From positions 855,643 through 919,642 of the forward strand of contig NZ_PJIM01000001.1 in NCBI RefSeq assembly GCF_002929295.1: a stretch of 64,000 bases of DNA. Reading direction: 5' to 3'. Under the pieces are notes generated by a model. That model was not told the origin of the DNA, made no database searches, and worked only from the letters and a program-made list of their open reading frames with translations. The DNA is from Arthrobacter sp. SX1312. GTDB taxonomy: Bacteria > Actinomycetota > Actinomycetes > Actinomycetales > Micrococcaceae. Made by a program: the position numbers and the translations under genes. This document shows, one piece after another, positions 44,474 through 56,238 of this stretch (position 1 is the first letter of the stretch; each line of letters begins with the position of its first letter).

Positions 44474-46063
44474 TCAGTCCTGCAGGTCCACTTCCCGCGC
44501 CACGGTGGCACCGATCTCGGTCCGGATGGCGTCCAGGACCTCCTGCGGCACCGCGCTGTCCACGGTGAGGAGGGACAGCGCCTGGCCGCCCTCCTTGTTC
44601 CGGGCCACCTGCATGCCGGCGATGTTGATGTCCCGCTCGCCGAGGAGCCGGCCGAGGGCGCCGATCACGCCGGGGCGGTCGGTGTAGAGGAGCACGAGGA
44701 GGTGCTCGCTGATGGGGATCTCGAGGTCGTAGCCGTTGACGCCCACGAGCTTCTCCACCTGCTTCGGTCCCGTGAGCGTCCCGGCCACCGAGATCTGACT
44801 GCCGTCGGACAGCGCCCCGCGGAGGCGGAGCACGTTGCGGTACTCCTCGGACTCGGGCGTGGTGATCAGGCGCGAGGTGATGCCGCGCTGCTCGGCCAGG
44901 ACGGGCGCGTTGACGTAGGACACCTGCTCGGAGACGACGTCGGTGAAGACGCCCTTGAGGGCGGCCAGTTCCAGGGCCTTGACGTCGAGGGACGCGATCT
45001 CGCCCGCCACCTCGATGTCGATCTGCGTCAGGGAGGCGTGCGTGAGGGCCGTGAAGATCCGGCCGAGCTTCTCCATGAGCGGGATGCCGGGCCGCACGGC
45101 CGGATCGATCACGCCGCCGGCCACGTTGACGGCGTCGGGCACGAGCTCCCCGGCGAGGGCGAGCCGCACCGATTTCGCCACGGAGATCCCGGCCTTCTCC
45201 TGGGCCTCCTCCGTGGACGCCCCGAGGTGGGGGGTCACCACGACGCTGTCGTGCGCGAAGAAGGGGAGGTCGGTGCTGGGCTCCCGGACGAAGACGTCGA
45301 CGCCGGCTCCGGCGATCCGCCCCTGCTCCAGCGCGGTGTGGAGGGCCTCCTCGTCGACCAGCCCGCCCCGGGCCACGTTGACGACGTAGGCGGTGTCCTT
45401 CATGAGCGCGAAGGCGTCGGCGCCGAGCATCCCGACGGTCTCGGGGGTCCTGGGCATGTGGATGGTGACGAAGTCGGACTCGCGGAGCAGTTCCTCGAGG
45501 GACACGAGGCGCACCCCGAGCTGGGCGGCCCGGGCCGAGGTCACGTAGGGGTCGTAGGCGAGGATCTGCGTGCCGAAGCCCTGCAGGCGGGCCGCGACGA
45601 GGGCCCCGATCCGGCCGAGGCCGATGATGCCGATGTTCTTCTCGTACAGTTCCGTGCCCGAGTACTTCGAGCGCTTCCACTCCCCCGCCTTGAGTGCGGC
45701 GCTGGCCTGCGGGATGTTCCGCGCGAGGCTGAGGATGTGGCCGACGGTCAGTTCGGCGGCGGAGATGATGTTCGACGTCGGGGCGTTCACGACCATGACG
45801 CCGGCCTGCGTGGCGGCCTTGATGTCCACGTTGTCCAGGCCCACCCCCGCGCGGGCGATGACCTTCAGCTTCGGCGCGGCCCGGATGGCTTCCTCGTCCA
45901 TGCGGGTGGCCGAGCGGACGAGGACGGCGTCGACGTCGGCCAGCGCGCCGAGCAGCTGGGAGCGGTCGGCGCCGTCGGTGCTGCGGATCTCGAAGTCGGG
46001 GCCCAGCGCGTCGACGGTGGCGGGCGAGAGTTCTTCGGCGAGGAGGACGACGGGCTTGGTCAC
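44474..46063 (-). CDS. serA: D-3-phosphoglycerate dehydrogenase
   Basis: 529 residues, the long form. It oxidises 3-phosphoglycerate at the start of serine synthesis. The NAD domain has IGIIGLGRIGALVAARL; catalytic Arg, Glu and His are in NVARGGLVDE, the following DVFVREP region and TPHLGASTEEAQ. An intervening domain (about 310-450) and a C-terminal ACT domain (LLVLLYTDRPGVIGALG) follow, so feedback by serine is expected. The GTG at 46063 has AGGA about 10 nt upstream. ilvC lies upstream on the same strand but a long hairpin separates them. Confidence 0.95.
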   Translation of the reverse strand: MTKPVVLLAEELSPATVDALGPDFEIRSTDGADRSQLLGALADVDAVLVRSATRMDEEAIRAAPKLKVIARAGVGLDNVDIKAATQAGVMVVNAPTSNIISAAELTVGHILSLARNIPQASAALKAGEWKRSKYSGTELYEKNIGIIGLGRIGALVAARLQGFGTQILAYDPYVTSARAAQLGVRLVSLEELLRESDFVTIHMPRTPETVGMLGADAFALMKDTAYVVNVARGGLVDEEALHTALEQGRIAGAGVDVFVREPSTDLPFFAHDSVVVTPHLGASTEEAQEKAGISVAKSVRLALAGELVPDAVNVAGGVIDPAVRPGIPLMEKLGRIFTALTHASLTQIDIEVAGEIASLDVKALELAALKGVFTDVVSEQVSYVNAPVLAEQRGITSRLITTPESEEYRNVLRLRGALSDGSQISVAGTLTGPKQVEKLVGVNGYDLEIPISEHLLVLLYTDRPGVIGALGRLLGERDINIAGMQVARNKEGGQALSLLTVDSAVPQEVLDAIRTEIGATVAREVDLQD

Positions 46064-46134
46064 TGGGGGTTCCTTCGGGGTGGGCGGGAGTGCGGACGGG
46101 GCGGGACGGACCGTGCCCGGAGGCGGACACAGGT

Positions 46135-46183
46135 CCGGCAGGACACCTGCTCGTCGCTGAGCATCGAACACGTGTCCTGCCGG
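46135..46183 (-). terminator. Long hairpin between ilvC and serA
   Basis: CCGGCAGGACAC (46135-46146) and GTGTCCTGCCGG (46172-46183) make a perfect 12-bp stem with a 25-nt loop, 18 nt past the ilvC stop. It may end the ilvBNC transcript or stabilise its 3' end. There is no T-run. Confidence 0.6.
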
Positions 46184-46200
46184 GACGGGGGCGGGCGGCG

Positions 46201-49675
<3,475 letters not shown>

Positions 49676-49764
49676 CTCAGACTTCCTTTGGAACGTTCGC
49701 TGCACTGCTGCAGCTGTGACTGCGGGCTTCCGCGCACTCTTCTGTATTGACGGGTTGTGTCAAC

Positions 49765-49803
49765 AAAAAAACCCCTCAGCCTGGTGGGGCTCTACGAGGG
49801 GTT
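49765..49803 (-). terminator. Attenuator terminator of the ilvBNC leader
   Basis: On the minus strand ACCCCTC and AGCC pair with GGCT and GAGGGGT (a 4-nt bulge between the stem parts, 6-nt loop), followed directly by seven T's (49771-49765). It lies 33 nt after the leader-peptide stop and about 90 nt before ilvB. The leader's GGCCTG (49842-49837) can pair with CAGGCT in the terminator (49783-49778), a possible antiterminator contact; this pairing is short and inferred. Confidence 0.9.
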
Positions 49804-49835
49804 GCGCGTGACTGCAGTCGTCTACAAGACGGGCT

Positions 49836-49883
49836 TCAGGCCACGCGCTGCATAAGAATGACGACTACGGGTTCGGGCTGCAT
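49836..49883 (-). CDS. ilvBNC attenuation leader peptide, 15 residues
   Basis: The peptide MQPEPVVVILMQRVA has Val-Val-Val-Ile-Leu in a row, all three branched-chain amino acids, just before a terminator hairpin. This is the classical arrangement: when Val, Ile or Leu-tRNA is short the ribosome stalls and transcription reads through into ilvB. The corynebacterial ilvBNC operon is known to be controlled this way with a Val-rich leader. There is no clear ribosome site; GAAACT ends 6 nt before the ATG, so translation is probably leaderless. The stop is TGA at 49838-49836. Confidence 0.88.
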   Translation of the reverse strand: MQPEPVVVILMQRVA

Positions 49884-49889
49884 ACCTGT

Positions 49890-49919
49890 AGTTTCCACGC
49901 CCCCGGGAAAGGGTGTCAA
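49890..49919 (-). promoter_or_regulatory. Promoter of the ilvBNC leader
   Basis: A perfect -35 TTGACA (49919-49914) and a weak -10 GAAACT (49895-49890) are 18 nt apart on the minus strand. The start point would fall at or next to the A of the leader ATG. Confidence 0.7.
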
Positions 49920-49944
49920 CCGGACCCCTTCCCGTCTCACATGA

Positions 49945-49969
49945 TGGACAAGCAGTCCAGTTAGTGGAC
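49945..49969. promoter_or_regulatory. Phased TGGAC/GTCCA repeats upstream of the ilvBNC promoter
   Basis: TGGAC (49945-49949), GTCCA (49955-49959) and TGGAC (49965-49969) stand exactly 10 bp apart, alternating in orientation, about 25 bp upstream of the -35 box. One helical turn of spacing suggests a multimeric DNA-binding protein. The regulator is unknown. Confidence 0.5.
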
Positions 49970-49989
49970 ATTAACCCCTGGGCCGGGGG

Positions 49990-50017
49990 CCGCCGGGAGG
50001 TCGCGACTTCCCGGCGG
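49990..50017 (-). terminator. Hairpin after ilvD
   Basis: CCGCCGGGA (49990-49998) pairs perfectly with TCCCGGCGG (50009-50017) over 9 bp with a 10-nt loop, 8 nt past the ilvD stop. No T-run follows. It probably separates ilvD from the ilvBNC promoter. Confidence 0.6.
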
Positions 50018-50025
50018 GTGGGGCC

Positions 50026-51729
50026 TCAGCCGCAGTAGGCCCCTTCGGAGGCCGAGTGGACGAGCTTGGCGTACTTCGCCAGGACGCCCTTGGTGTAGCG
50101 GGCGGGAAGGGGCTCCCAGCCGATCCTGCGCTCCTCGAGCTCGGCCTCGTCGACGAGGAGGTCGAAGCTCTTCGCGGCGATGTCGACGCGGATGCGGTCG
50201 CCGTCGCGCACGAAGGCGATGGGTCCGCCGTCCACGGCCTCCGGCGCCACGTGCCCGATGCAGAGGCCCGTGGTGCCGCCGGAGAAGCGGCCGTCGGTCA
50301 GCAGCAGCACGTCCTTGCCCAGGCCGGCGCCCTTGATCGCGCCGGTGATGGCGAGCATCTCCCGCATGCCGGGGCCGCCCTTCGGGCCTTCGTAGCGGAT
50401 GACGACGACGTCCCCTGCGTGGATCTGCCCGGCGTCGAGCGCGTCCAGGGCGCCCTGCTCGCGCTCGAACACGCGTGCCGTTCCCTCGAAGATGTCGGCG
50501 TCGAACCCGGCGCTCTTCACCACGGCGCCCTCAGGGGCCATGGACCCGTGCAGGATGGTGATACCGCCAGTCTTGTGCAGCGGGTTGTCGAGGGCCCGGA
50601 GGATCTTGCCGTCGAGATCCGGCGGATCGATGTCCGCGAGATTCTCCGCGAGCGTCTTGCCGGTAACGGTGAGGCAGTCGCCGTGCAGCAGTCCGGCGTC
50701 GAGCAGTGCCTTCATGATCACGGGGACGCCGCCCACCTTGTCGACGTCGAACATGACGTAGCGGCCGAACGGCTTGAGGTCGCCGAGGTGCGGGATCGTG
50801 TCGCCGATCCGGCTGAAGTCGTCGAGGCTCAGGTCCACCTCGGCCTCGCGGGCGATCGCCAGGAGGTGCAGGACGGCGTTCGTGGAGCCGCCGAAGGCCA
50901 TGGTGACGGCGATGGCGTTCTCGAAGGCCTTCTTGGTCATGATGTCGCGCGCCGTGATGCCGAGGCGCAGGAGGTTGACGACAGCCTCGCCGGACTTCTG
51001 AGCGAATGCGTCGCGTCGGCGATCGACGGAGGGAGGGGCAGCGGACCCGGGCAGTGACATTCCGAGGGCCTCGCCGATGCAGGCCATGGTGTTGGCGGTG
51101 TACATACCGCCGCACGCGCCTTCCCCGGGACAGACAGCGCGTTCGATGCTGTCGAGGTCCTTCAGGCTCATCGTGCCTGCTGCACAGGCTCCCACGGCCT
51201 CGAAGGCGTCTATCAGGGTGACTTCCTTCTCGGTGCCGTCCTCGAGCTTGGCGAAGCCCGGCATGATGGTGCCCGCGTAGAGGAACACGGAGGCGAGGTC
51301 GAGGCGGGCGGCCGCCATGAGCATGCCCGGCAGGGACTTGTCGCAGCCGGCAAGGAGCACGGACCCGTCGATGCGCTCGGCCTGCATGACGGTCTCGACC
51401 GAGTCCGCGATGACCTCCCGGGAGACGAGGGAGAAGTGCATGCCCTCGTGTCCCATGGAGATGCCGTCGGAGACGGAGATGGTGCCGAACTGCATGGGAA
51501 ACCCGCCCGCGGAGTGGACGCCCTCCTTCGCCCCCTGCGCCAGACGGTTCAGGGAGAGATTGCAGGGGGTGATCTCGTTCCAGGAACTCGCGACGCCGAC
51601 CTGCGGTTTCGCGAAGTCGTCGTCGCCCATGCCCACCGCACGAAGCATCCCGCGTGAGGGGGCCGCGTGGATGCCGTCGGTGACGATACGGCTTCTTGGC
51701 TTGATGTCTGGGGTTGTGTCCGCGCTCAT
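50026..51729 (-). CDS. ilvD: Dihydroxy-acid dehydratase
   Basis: 567 residues. It dehydrates the dihydroxy acids from IlvC to the 2-oxo acids used by IlvE. The Fe-S signature is [16 protein letters not shown]; a second cysteine region is [15 protein letters not shown]; the C-terminal signature is [23 protein letters not shown] ends 7 nt before the ATG and there is no ribosome site, so it is likely leaderless. It has its own promoter and lies just upstream of the ilvBNC leader on the same strand. Confidence 0.97.
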   Translation of the reverse strand: MSADTTPDIKPRSRIVTDGIHAAPSRGMLRAVGMGDDDFAKPQVGVASSWNEITPCNLSLNRLAQGAKEGVHSAGGFPMQFGTISVSDGISMGHEGMHFSLVSREVIADSVETVMQAERIDGSVLLAGCDKSLPGMLMAAARLDLASVFLYAGTIMPGFAKLEDGTEKEVTLIDAFEAVGACAAGTMSLKDLDSIERAVCPGEGACGGMYTANTMACIGEALGMSLPGSAAPPSVDRRRDAFAQKSGEAVVNLLRLGITARDIMTKKAFENAIAVTMAFGGSTNAVLHLLAIAREAEVDLSLDDFSRIGDTIPHLGDLKPFGRYVMFDVDKVGGVPVIMKALLDAGLLHGDCLTVTGKTLAENLADIDPPDLDGKILRALDNPLHKTGGITILHGSMAPEGAVVKSAGFDADIFEGTARVFEREQGALDALDAGQIHAGDVVVIRYEGPKGGPGMREMLAITGAIKGAGLGKDVLLLTDGRFSGGTTGLCIGHVAPEAVDGGPIAFVRDGDRIRVDIAAKSFDLLVDEAELEERRIGWEPLPARYTKGVLAKYAKLVHSASEGAYCG

Positions 51730-51961
51730 AGGGGAGAGTCTAGGCCCGCGTCGCGGGCAGGTTTCGCCATGTGACCGGCCTGTTACAGCCGTCCGCGGGC
51801 CCGGTGGCGGCGGGCCCGCACGTGCGCGCCGTGCCTCGTCCGGCAGGCGTCCGCTCCGGTACAGTGTGGACTTCGCGGGCGAATCGACAGCCCGCCGGGC
51901 GCACCGCGAGCAGTCCCGTGAGGGGCCGAGTCCGACAGCCTCCTACCGCAATGGCCGTGAT

Positions 51962-52414
51962 ATGACCCCCGATGAGCCCTCCTCCAGCCGACCGCTCGAC
52001 GGCGGGCAGGGCCTGAAGAACGCCCTGCGCCGGGTCTTCGACTCGCAGATCCCCAATTACGGCGATTACAACCTCGTGTTCGCGGTGCAGGCCGCCGCGC
52101 CCGGCGCCCGGACGGCCTACGTCGTGGGGTACCGGTGGAAGCCGGCCGAACTGATGATCGCCCCGGTGGACCTCGCCGGCATCACGGGCGCCGGCGTACC
52201 CGTCGAGGTCAACATGACCAACCTGGCGCACGCGCTGCAGTGGGACGAGGACGGCAGCTTCGAGGTGGGGACCAGCACCGGTCGGATCTTCCGGTTCGGC
52301 GTGACGGCGGCTCCCGTGCTCGACGTCGGCCCCGGCACGGCCCTGCTCCTCGCCCAGCACGACGACGTGACGGACTTCACATCCTTCATGGCGGCCTTCA
52401 TCAGCATGGCCTGA
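51962..52414 (+). CDS. Hypothetical protein, 150 residues
   Basis: I do not recognise the family. Sequence runs FDSQIPNYGDYNLVFAVQA, AYVVGYRWKPAELMIAPVDL, MTNLAHALQWDEDGSFEVGT, FTSFMAAFISMA: a mixed alpha/beta soluble domain with no signal peptide, membrane helix or cysteine. Codon use is like its neighbours. The ATG at 51962 is the best start although the upstream ribosome site is unclear; the frame stays open for 215 codons upstream, where it is antisense to ilvD. It is divergent from ilvD by 232 bp and stands alone. Confidence 0.6.
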   Translation: MTPDEPSSSRPLDGGQGLKNALRRVFDSQIPNYGDYNLVFAVQAAAPGARTAYVVGYRWKPAELMIAPVDLAGITGAGVPVEVNMTNLAHALQWDEDGSFEVGTSTGRIFRFGVTAAPVLDVGPGTALLLAQHDDVTDFTSFMAAFISMA

Positions 52415-52466
52415 GCGCCTGCCGGCACGCCGCAGGGCGGCTGGCCCGTCCTGTCCGTCAGGGGCG

Positions 52467-53435
52467 TCAGGTCCAGGGCCCGCGCCGCACGAGGTTGGCC
52501 GGTTCCGCACCCCGGCCGAGCAGCTCGACCTGCCGGCGGAGCAGCGCGAGGATCCGGGGCGGGAAGGCCCCGGTGTTGCCGCCGACGTGCGGGGTGATGA
52601 TCACCCCCGGCGCGCTCCACAGCGGGTGCCCCGCGGGCAGCGGTTCCGGGTCGACGACGTCCAGCGCCGCCCGTAGCCGGCCCGCCAGCACCTCACGGGT
52701 CAGCGCCGCGGTGTCGACGACGGCGCCGCGGGCGACGTTGACGACGAGTGCGCCGTCGGGCAGGGCCGCGAGCACCTCCGCCCCGATCAGCCCGCGTGTG
52801 GCGTCCGTGAGCGGCGTGATCACGATGACGACGTCGTGCTCCGGTGCGAGCCGGACGAGTTCGTCGCTGCCGTGGACGTGGCCCAGGGCGTCGTCGCGCG
52901 CCGAACTGCCGACGCGCGTGACGATCGCCTCGAACGTCTCGAGCCTCCGGCGGATCTCCTCGCCGATCCCGCCGACGCCCACCAGCAGGACCCGCCGGTC
53001 CGCGAGGCCCGGGTAGCGTGCGCTGTGCCAGCGACCCTCGGCCTGCTGCCGCACGGCGTCGTCGATCCCGCGCAACGACGCGAGGGCGAGGCCGACGGCG
53101 AGTTCGGCCGTGGCCGCCGCATGGACGCCGGCAGCCGTGGCGATGGCGACGCCGGGGCCGACGAGGTCCGCCACGCCGTCGTAGCCCGTGGACTGTGTCT
53201 GCACGATCTTGACGTTCGGGGCGGTGTCGAGCGCCCCGTCGAGGTGCGCGCGGCCCGTGTACGGGAGGACGACGGCGTCGAGGTCGGCCGGGTCGCAGCC
53301 CTCGGGCGGCGTGTGGAAGTCCCAGAGCACGACGTCGACGCCCGGCGAGACGCCGGACAGGGCGTCCCGCAGATCGGCGGACGGGACGCTGAGGATGCGG
53401 ACGGTAGGGGGCGCCGTGGCGGCGGGGGTCGTCAT
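52467..53435 (-). CDS. D-isomer-specific 2-hydroxyacid dehydrogenase
   Basis: 322 residues. The NAD domain motif is VLLVGVGGIGEEIRRRL. The catalytic Arg (VVNVARGAVVDTAAL), Glu (VVDPEPLPAGHPLW) and His (IITPHVGGNTG) are all present. The family includes glyoxylate, hydroxypyruvate and phosphonate dehydrogenases; the substrate is not evident. TAGGCT ends 6 nt before the ATG with no ribosome site, so it is probably leaderless. It stands alone between the hypothetical gene and tRNA-Lys. Confidence 0.9.
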   Translation of the reverse strand: MTTPAATAPPTVRILSVPSADLRDALSGVSPGVDVVLWDFHTPPEGCDPADLDAVVLPYTGRAHLDGALDTAPNVKIVQTQSTGYDGVADLVGPGVAIATAAGVHAAATAELAVGLALASLRGIDDAVRQQAEGRWHSARYPGLADRRVLLVGVGGIGEEIRRRLETFEAIVTRVGSSARDDALGHVHGSDELVRLAPEHDVVIVITPLTDATRGLIGAEVLAALPDGALVVNVARGAVVDTAALTREVLAGRLRAALDVVDPEPLPAGHPLWSAPGVIITPHVGGNTGAFPPRILALLRRQVELLGRGAEPANLVRRGPWT

Positions 53436-53587
53436 GGCGCCAGCCTAGCGCCGCCCCGGCGCCGGGATCCGCCGGACCCTCCGGTGCGGCATCGATCCCC
53501 CGGTTTCAGGTTTCGGGCAAAGTGCTGGTAGAGTTTCATGCTGTTGCGGATGACCCGGACGGCATGAGGAAGCCGGGAAAACGCCAC

Positions 53588-53660
53588 GCACCTCTAGCTC
53601 AATTGGCAGAGCAATTGACTCTTAATCAATGGGTTTCGGGTTCAAGTCCCGAGGGGTGCA
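53588..53660 (+). tRNA. tRNA-Lys (anticodon CTT)
   Basis: 73 nt. Acceptor GCACCTC pairs with GGGGTGC (one G-T pair), discriminator A. The anticodon stem ATTGA/TCAAT holds loop CTCTTAA, anticodon CTT (codon AAG). The T arm is GGTTCAAGTCC. CCA is not encoded. TAGAGT at 53529-53534 may be the -10 of its promoter. Confidence 0.97.
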
Positions 53661-53665
53661 CATCG

Positions 53666-53717
53666 AAGCCCCGCCCTTCAGGTCTCGCCGCCTGGAGGGC
53701 GGGGTTTCGTTTCTTTA
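53666..53717 (+). terminator. Terminator of tRNA-Lys
   Basis: AAGCCCCGCCCTTCAGG pairs with CCTGGAGGGCGGGGTTT (17 bp with wobbles, 8-nt loop), followed by CGTTTCTTT. It is a strong rho-independent terminator just past the tRNA. Confidence 0.95.
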
Positions 53718-53769
53718 AGCGGCTCCCTCGTCCTCGTGGGGCAGCAACGGCCGGGCCTACGATGGACGC

Positions 53770-54480
53770 GTGAACGATATCCTCTCCTTCGCCGGGAGCT
53801 ACTGGTGGCTGGTTTTCCCGCTCTCGGGTGTTTTCGCCATCTGGGGCAAGTCCTTCTCCGAGGCGACGGAGCGGCGGCACCAGCGCAAGATGGAGCTGTA
53901 CCGGTTGAAGCATCCCGCCGGCCTTCCGGCGCCGCTCGAGGCCCCGACGCCCGCGCCGAGGAAGGCCGTCCCGACGAGGAGCCAGGGCGACCACGTACGG
54001 CGCATGCACGACGAGGTCGACCGCAAGTGGCTGGCCTACGAACTCGATGCCGCGAAGCTCATCGACTACCCGATGATGACCGACGTCCGCGAGCCGCTCA
54101 CCGTGGCGTTCCTCCGGGCCAAGCGGGAGGCGGACTCGCTGCGGCCGGAGGACCCCGCCTCGATGACGCCCGAGGACCTCGCGGCGTACCGTTCCGCCGT
54201 CACCTCCTACGACGTCGCCTTCCAGATCGCCGAGACCGAGGCCCGGCGGGTCCGTGCCAGTGGATTCACCACCGAGGAGCGGCAGCGGCTGGAGACGGCG
54301 CGCCGGCTCGTGACCGTGGCCATCGACGACGCCGCCACGGCGGCGGAGCGTCAGACCGCCTACCGCCGTGCCCGCCGTGAGCTCGACGGCCTGATCGTGC
54401 TGCCGGACGCCACGGTCAGCTCACTGGAGGAGAAGGTCGCCGGGGCGATCGGCCAGCGGCCGGAGCCCCCACTGCCCTGA
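53770..54480 (+). CDS. Hypothetical protein with one N-terminal membrane helix
   Basis: 236 residues from a GTG; family not recognised. One hydrophobic helix (SYWWLVFPLSGVFAIWG, about 9-25) followed by a charged helical part (KSFSEATERRHQRKMELYRL) and a Pro/Ala linker. The rest is helical and acidic, including WLAYELDAAKLIDYPMMTDV and FLRAKREADSL, with a coiled-coil tendency. It is probably membrane-tethered with the bulk in the cytosol. TACGAT ends 6 nt before the GTG and there is no ribosome site, so it may be leaderless. It is just downstream of tRNA-Lys, separated by a terminator. Confidence 0.75.
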   Translation: MNDILSFAGSYWWLVFPLSGVFAIWGKSFSEATERRHQRKMELYRLKHPAGLPAPLEAPTPAPRKAVPTRSQGDHVRRMHDEVDRKWLAYELDAAKLIDYPMMTDVREPLTVAFLRAKREADSLRPEDPASMTPEDLAAYRSAVTSYDVAFQIAETEARRVRASGFTTEERQRLETARRLVTVAIDDAATAAERQTAYRRARRELDGLIVLPDATVSSLEEKVAGAIGQRPEPPLP

Positions 54481-54578
54481 GGTCCGTGGGGCCCTTCCCG
54501 GTTCCGCTCCCGGGGACGATAATCGGTCCGTCCAGCACAAGGGAGTGGCCGGCGAGCCACCCGACGAGAGGCGACCTC

Positions 54579-55049
54579 ATGGCAGCGACGATCAACACGT
54601 ATCTCAGCTTCAAGGACACGGCGAGGGAGGCCATGGCCTTCTACCAGTCCGTGTTCGGCGGCGAGCTCACCAGCAGCACCTTCGCGGACTATCAGGTGAG
54701 CGAGGATCCGGGAGAGCAGGACAAGATCATGCACTCCATGCTCACCACCCCGTCGGGGCAGGTCCTGATGGCGGCCGACACCCCCAACAGCATGGAATAC
54801 ACCGCTCCCGCCGGACACTCGCTGTCGATCAGCGGCGACGACGAGCAGGAGCTCCGCGGCTACTGGGACGCCCTCGCGGGCAGCGGCACCGAGGTGATGC
54901 CCCTCGCGCCGTCGCCCTGGGGCGACAGCTTCGGCATGTGCGTGGACCGCTTCGGGATCAGCTGGATGGTGAACATCGCCGGGGCGTCCGGGAACGACGG
55001 CGCGCAGGCGGCGGGCCAGGGATCGGCACGGGAGACGGTACAGGGCTAG
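54579..55049 (+). CDS. VOC-superfamily protein (PhnB-like glyoxalase fold)
   Basis: 156 residues. NTYLSFKDTAREAMAFYQSV then FGGEL is the PhnB-type start; MHSMLTTPSGQVLMAADTP and SPWGDSFGMCVDRFGISWMV complete the fold. Members bind metal and act on small molecules, but the PhnB subgroup has no settled function. The last ~20 residues are a Gly/Ala tail. GAGAGG is about 10 nt before the ATG at 54579, which I prefer over earlier starts. Confidence 0.85.
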   Translation: MAATINTYLSFKDTAREAMAFYQSVFGGELTSSTFADYQVSEDPGEQDKIMHSMLTTPSGQVLMAADTPNSMEYTAPAGHSLSISGDDEQELRGYWDALAGSGTEVMPLAPSPWGDSFGMCVDRFGISWMVNIAGASGNDGAQAAGQGSARETVQG

Positions 55050-55120
55050 CCCCGTGAATCGGCCCGCATAGGCACGCCCGGCGGCGGTGCCCCCGCAGGG
55101 ACACCGCCGCCGGATCCGGC

Positions 55121-55309
55121 CTACCTGGACGCTTCCTTGTTCACGTCCGTCGGCGAGTCGTACTCGCGGTCGGGCAGGTTCCCGAGGGTGTCGAGGACCG
55201 TGTCATCGGCCCCCTTGTCCTTCGCGTGCTTCACGAGGTCGTCCTTGGACGCCGGGTAGTCCATGCCGCCCAGGGCCTTCTGGATGTCGATCGGGCTCGG
55301 ATCTGCCAT
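55121..55309 (-). CDS. DUF2795 protein
   Basis: 62 residues, highly charged. IDIQKALGGMDYPASKDDLV and the following HAKDKGADDTVLDTLGNLPD match the short DUF2795 family found in actinobacteria, of unknown function and sometimes linked with stress or nucleic-acid binding. AAGGAG lies 8 nt before the ATG. It may be co-transcribed with the GT2 gene 68 bp upstream. Confidence 0.85.
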   Translation of the reverse strand: MADPSPIDIQKALGGMDYPASKDDLVKHAKDKGADDTVLDTLGNLPDREYDSPTDVNKEASR

Positions 55310-55377
55310 GTGGTGCTCCTTCGGTTCGGGTGTGTCCGGTCGGGTTTCTGGTGGTGCCTGCCGGTGCCGAAGCACCG

Positions 55378-56238
55378 TCACTGGTCCAGGATCTCCTGGG
55401 CAGCGTCTGTGTCACGGTGGACCACCGTGGTGGGGGCCTCCAGGTGCACGGCCCCGGAGGGGATGATGCCGGCGCCGCCGTAGCGCTCCATGACGCGCCA
55501 CTGGGCGGCCACGTCCTCCCCTGCGTGCTCGGACGGCAATCGGTCCCAGAAGTCGAATCCGCCGCAGTCCACGAGGGCGCGGCGGTCGAAGAGCACGCAG
55601 CCGCCCACCCACGCGACACGGTAGAGCCGCCACTGGCCGGGCGGGATGGCGAGCTCGGCGGCGGCGTGGGCCAGGTTGGCCGCGTTGTGCAGCGGCCAGC
55701 GGTCGAAGCCGTCGGTCCCCGGGCGGACGCGTTCGGGCTGCACCTCGTTGTCCGGCCAGAGGACGAGCTCGCCCCGCTCGTGCGGCCGGGGGTCGTCGAG
55801 GTAGGACAGGCCCTGCACCGCGGAGCCCACGAACCCGCACCCGGCGGCCCGCAGCGCCCGGTTCATGCGGTCCAGCGCTCCGGGCTCGAGCCAGATGTCG
55901 TTGTCCAGGAGAAGGACGGACGGGGCCTCGGCCAGTCCCAGCAGGTAGCTCCGGTGCTCGGCGAGTCCCCGGCGCGGCAGATGGCGTTCCAGCCGGACCG
56001 GCCGGCCCTGCGCCTCGAGGACCCGCACCATCGCGCGGACGGCCGGCTGGTCGAGGGCGGCGGCCCCCTCGGTCTGGTCGCTGAGGATGACGCGGAACGC
56101 CGGCCCCGCCTGCGCGGCGAGGCCCGCGAGCGTCACCGCGAGTTCCGCGGGACGCCCGAACGAGGGGATCAGCACGTCCACCTCGGGATCCTCCCCCGGA
56201 GGCTTCAGCGCCCACTCCCCCGACCGCTGCGACGTCAC
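55378..56238 (-). CDS. GT2-family glycosyltransferase
   Basis: 286 residues. The GT-A fold shows VDVLIPSFGRPAELAVTLAG at the N-terminus and the DXD-like LLLDNDIWLEPGA. A conserved VGGCVLFDRRALVDCGGFD region lies near the acceptor site. No membrane helix, so it acts at the cytosolic face. Its ATG overlaps the stop of the HldE-like gene (4 nt), so it belongs to the same operon. It probably transfers a sugar made by this cluster; donor and acceptor are not known. Confidence 0.88.
   Translation of the reverse strand: MTSQRSGEWALKPPGEDPEVDVLIPSFGRPAELAVTLAGLAAQAGPAFRVILSDQTEGAAALDQPAVRAMVRVLEAQGRPVRLERHLPRRGLAEHRSYLLGLAEAPSVLLLDNDIWLEPGALDRMNRALRAAGCGFVGSAVQGLSYLDDPRPHERGELVLWPDNEVQPERVRPGTDGFDRWPLHNAANLAHAAAELAIPPGQWRLYRVAWVGGCVLFDRRALVDCGGFDFWDRLPSEHAGEDVAAQWRVMERYGGAGIIPSGAVHLEAPTTVVHRDTDAAQEILDQ

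Noticed and set aside
49676-49764. Second promoter (TTGACA at about 49758-49763, minus strand) just before ilvB
   Set aside because: No acceptable -10 lies 16-18 nt downstream; the TTGAC is part of a small hairpin after the terminator.
51317-51961. Coding extension upstream of the 150-aa hypothetical protein
   Set aside because: The upstream frame is fully antisense to ilvD and contains no family signal.
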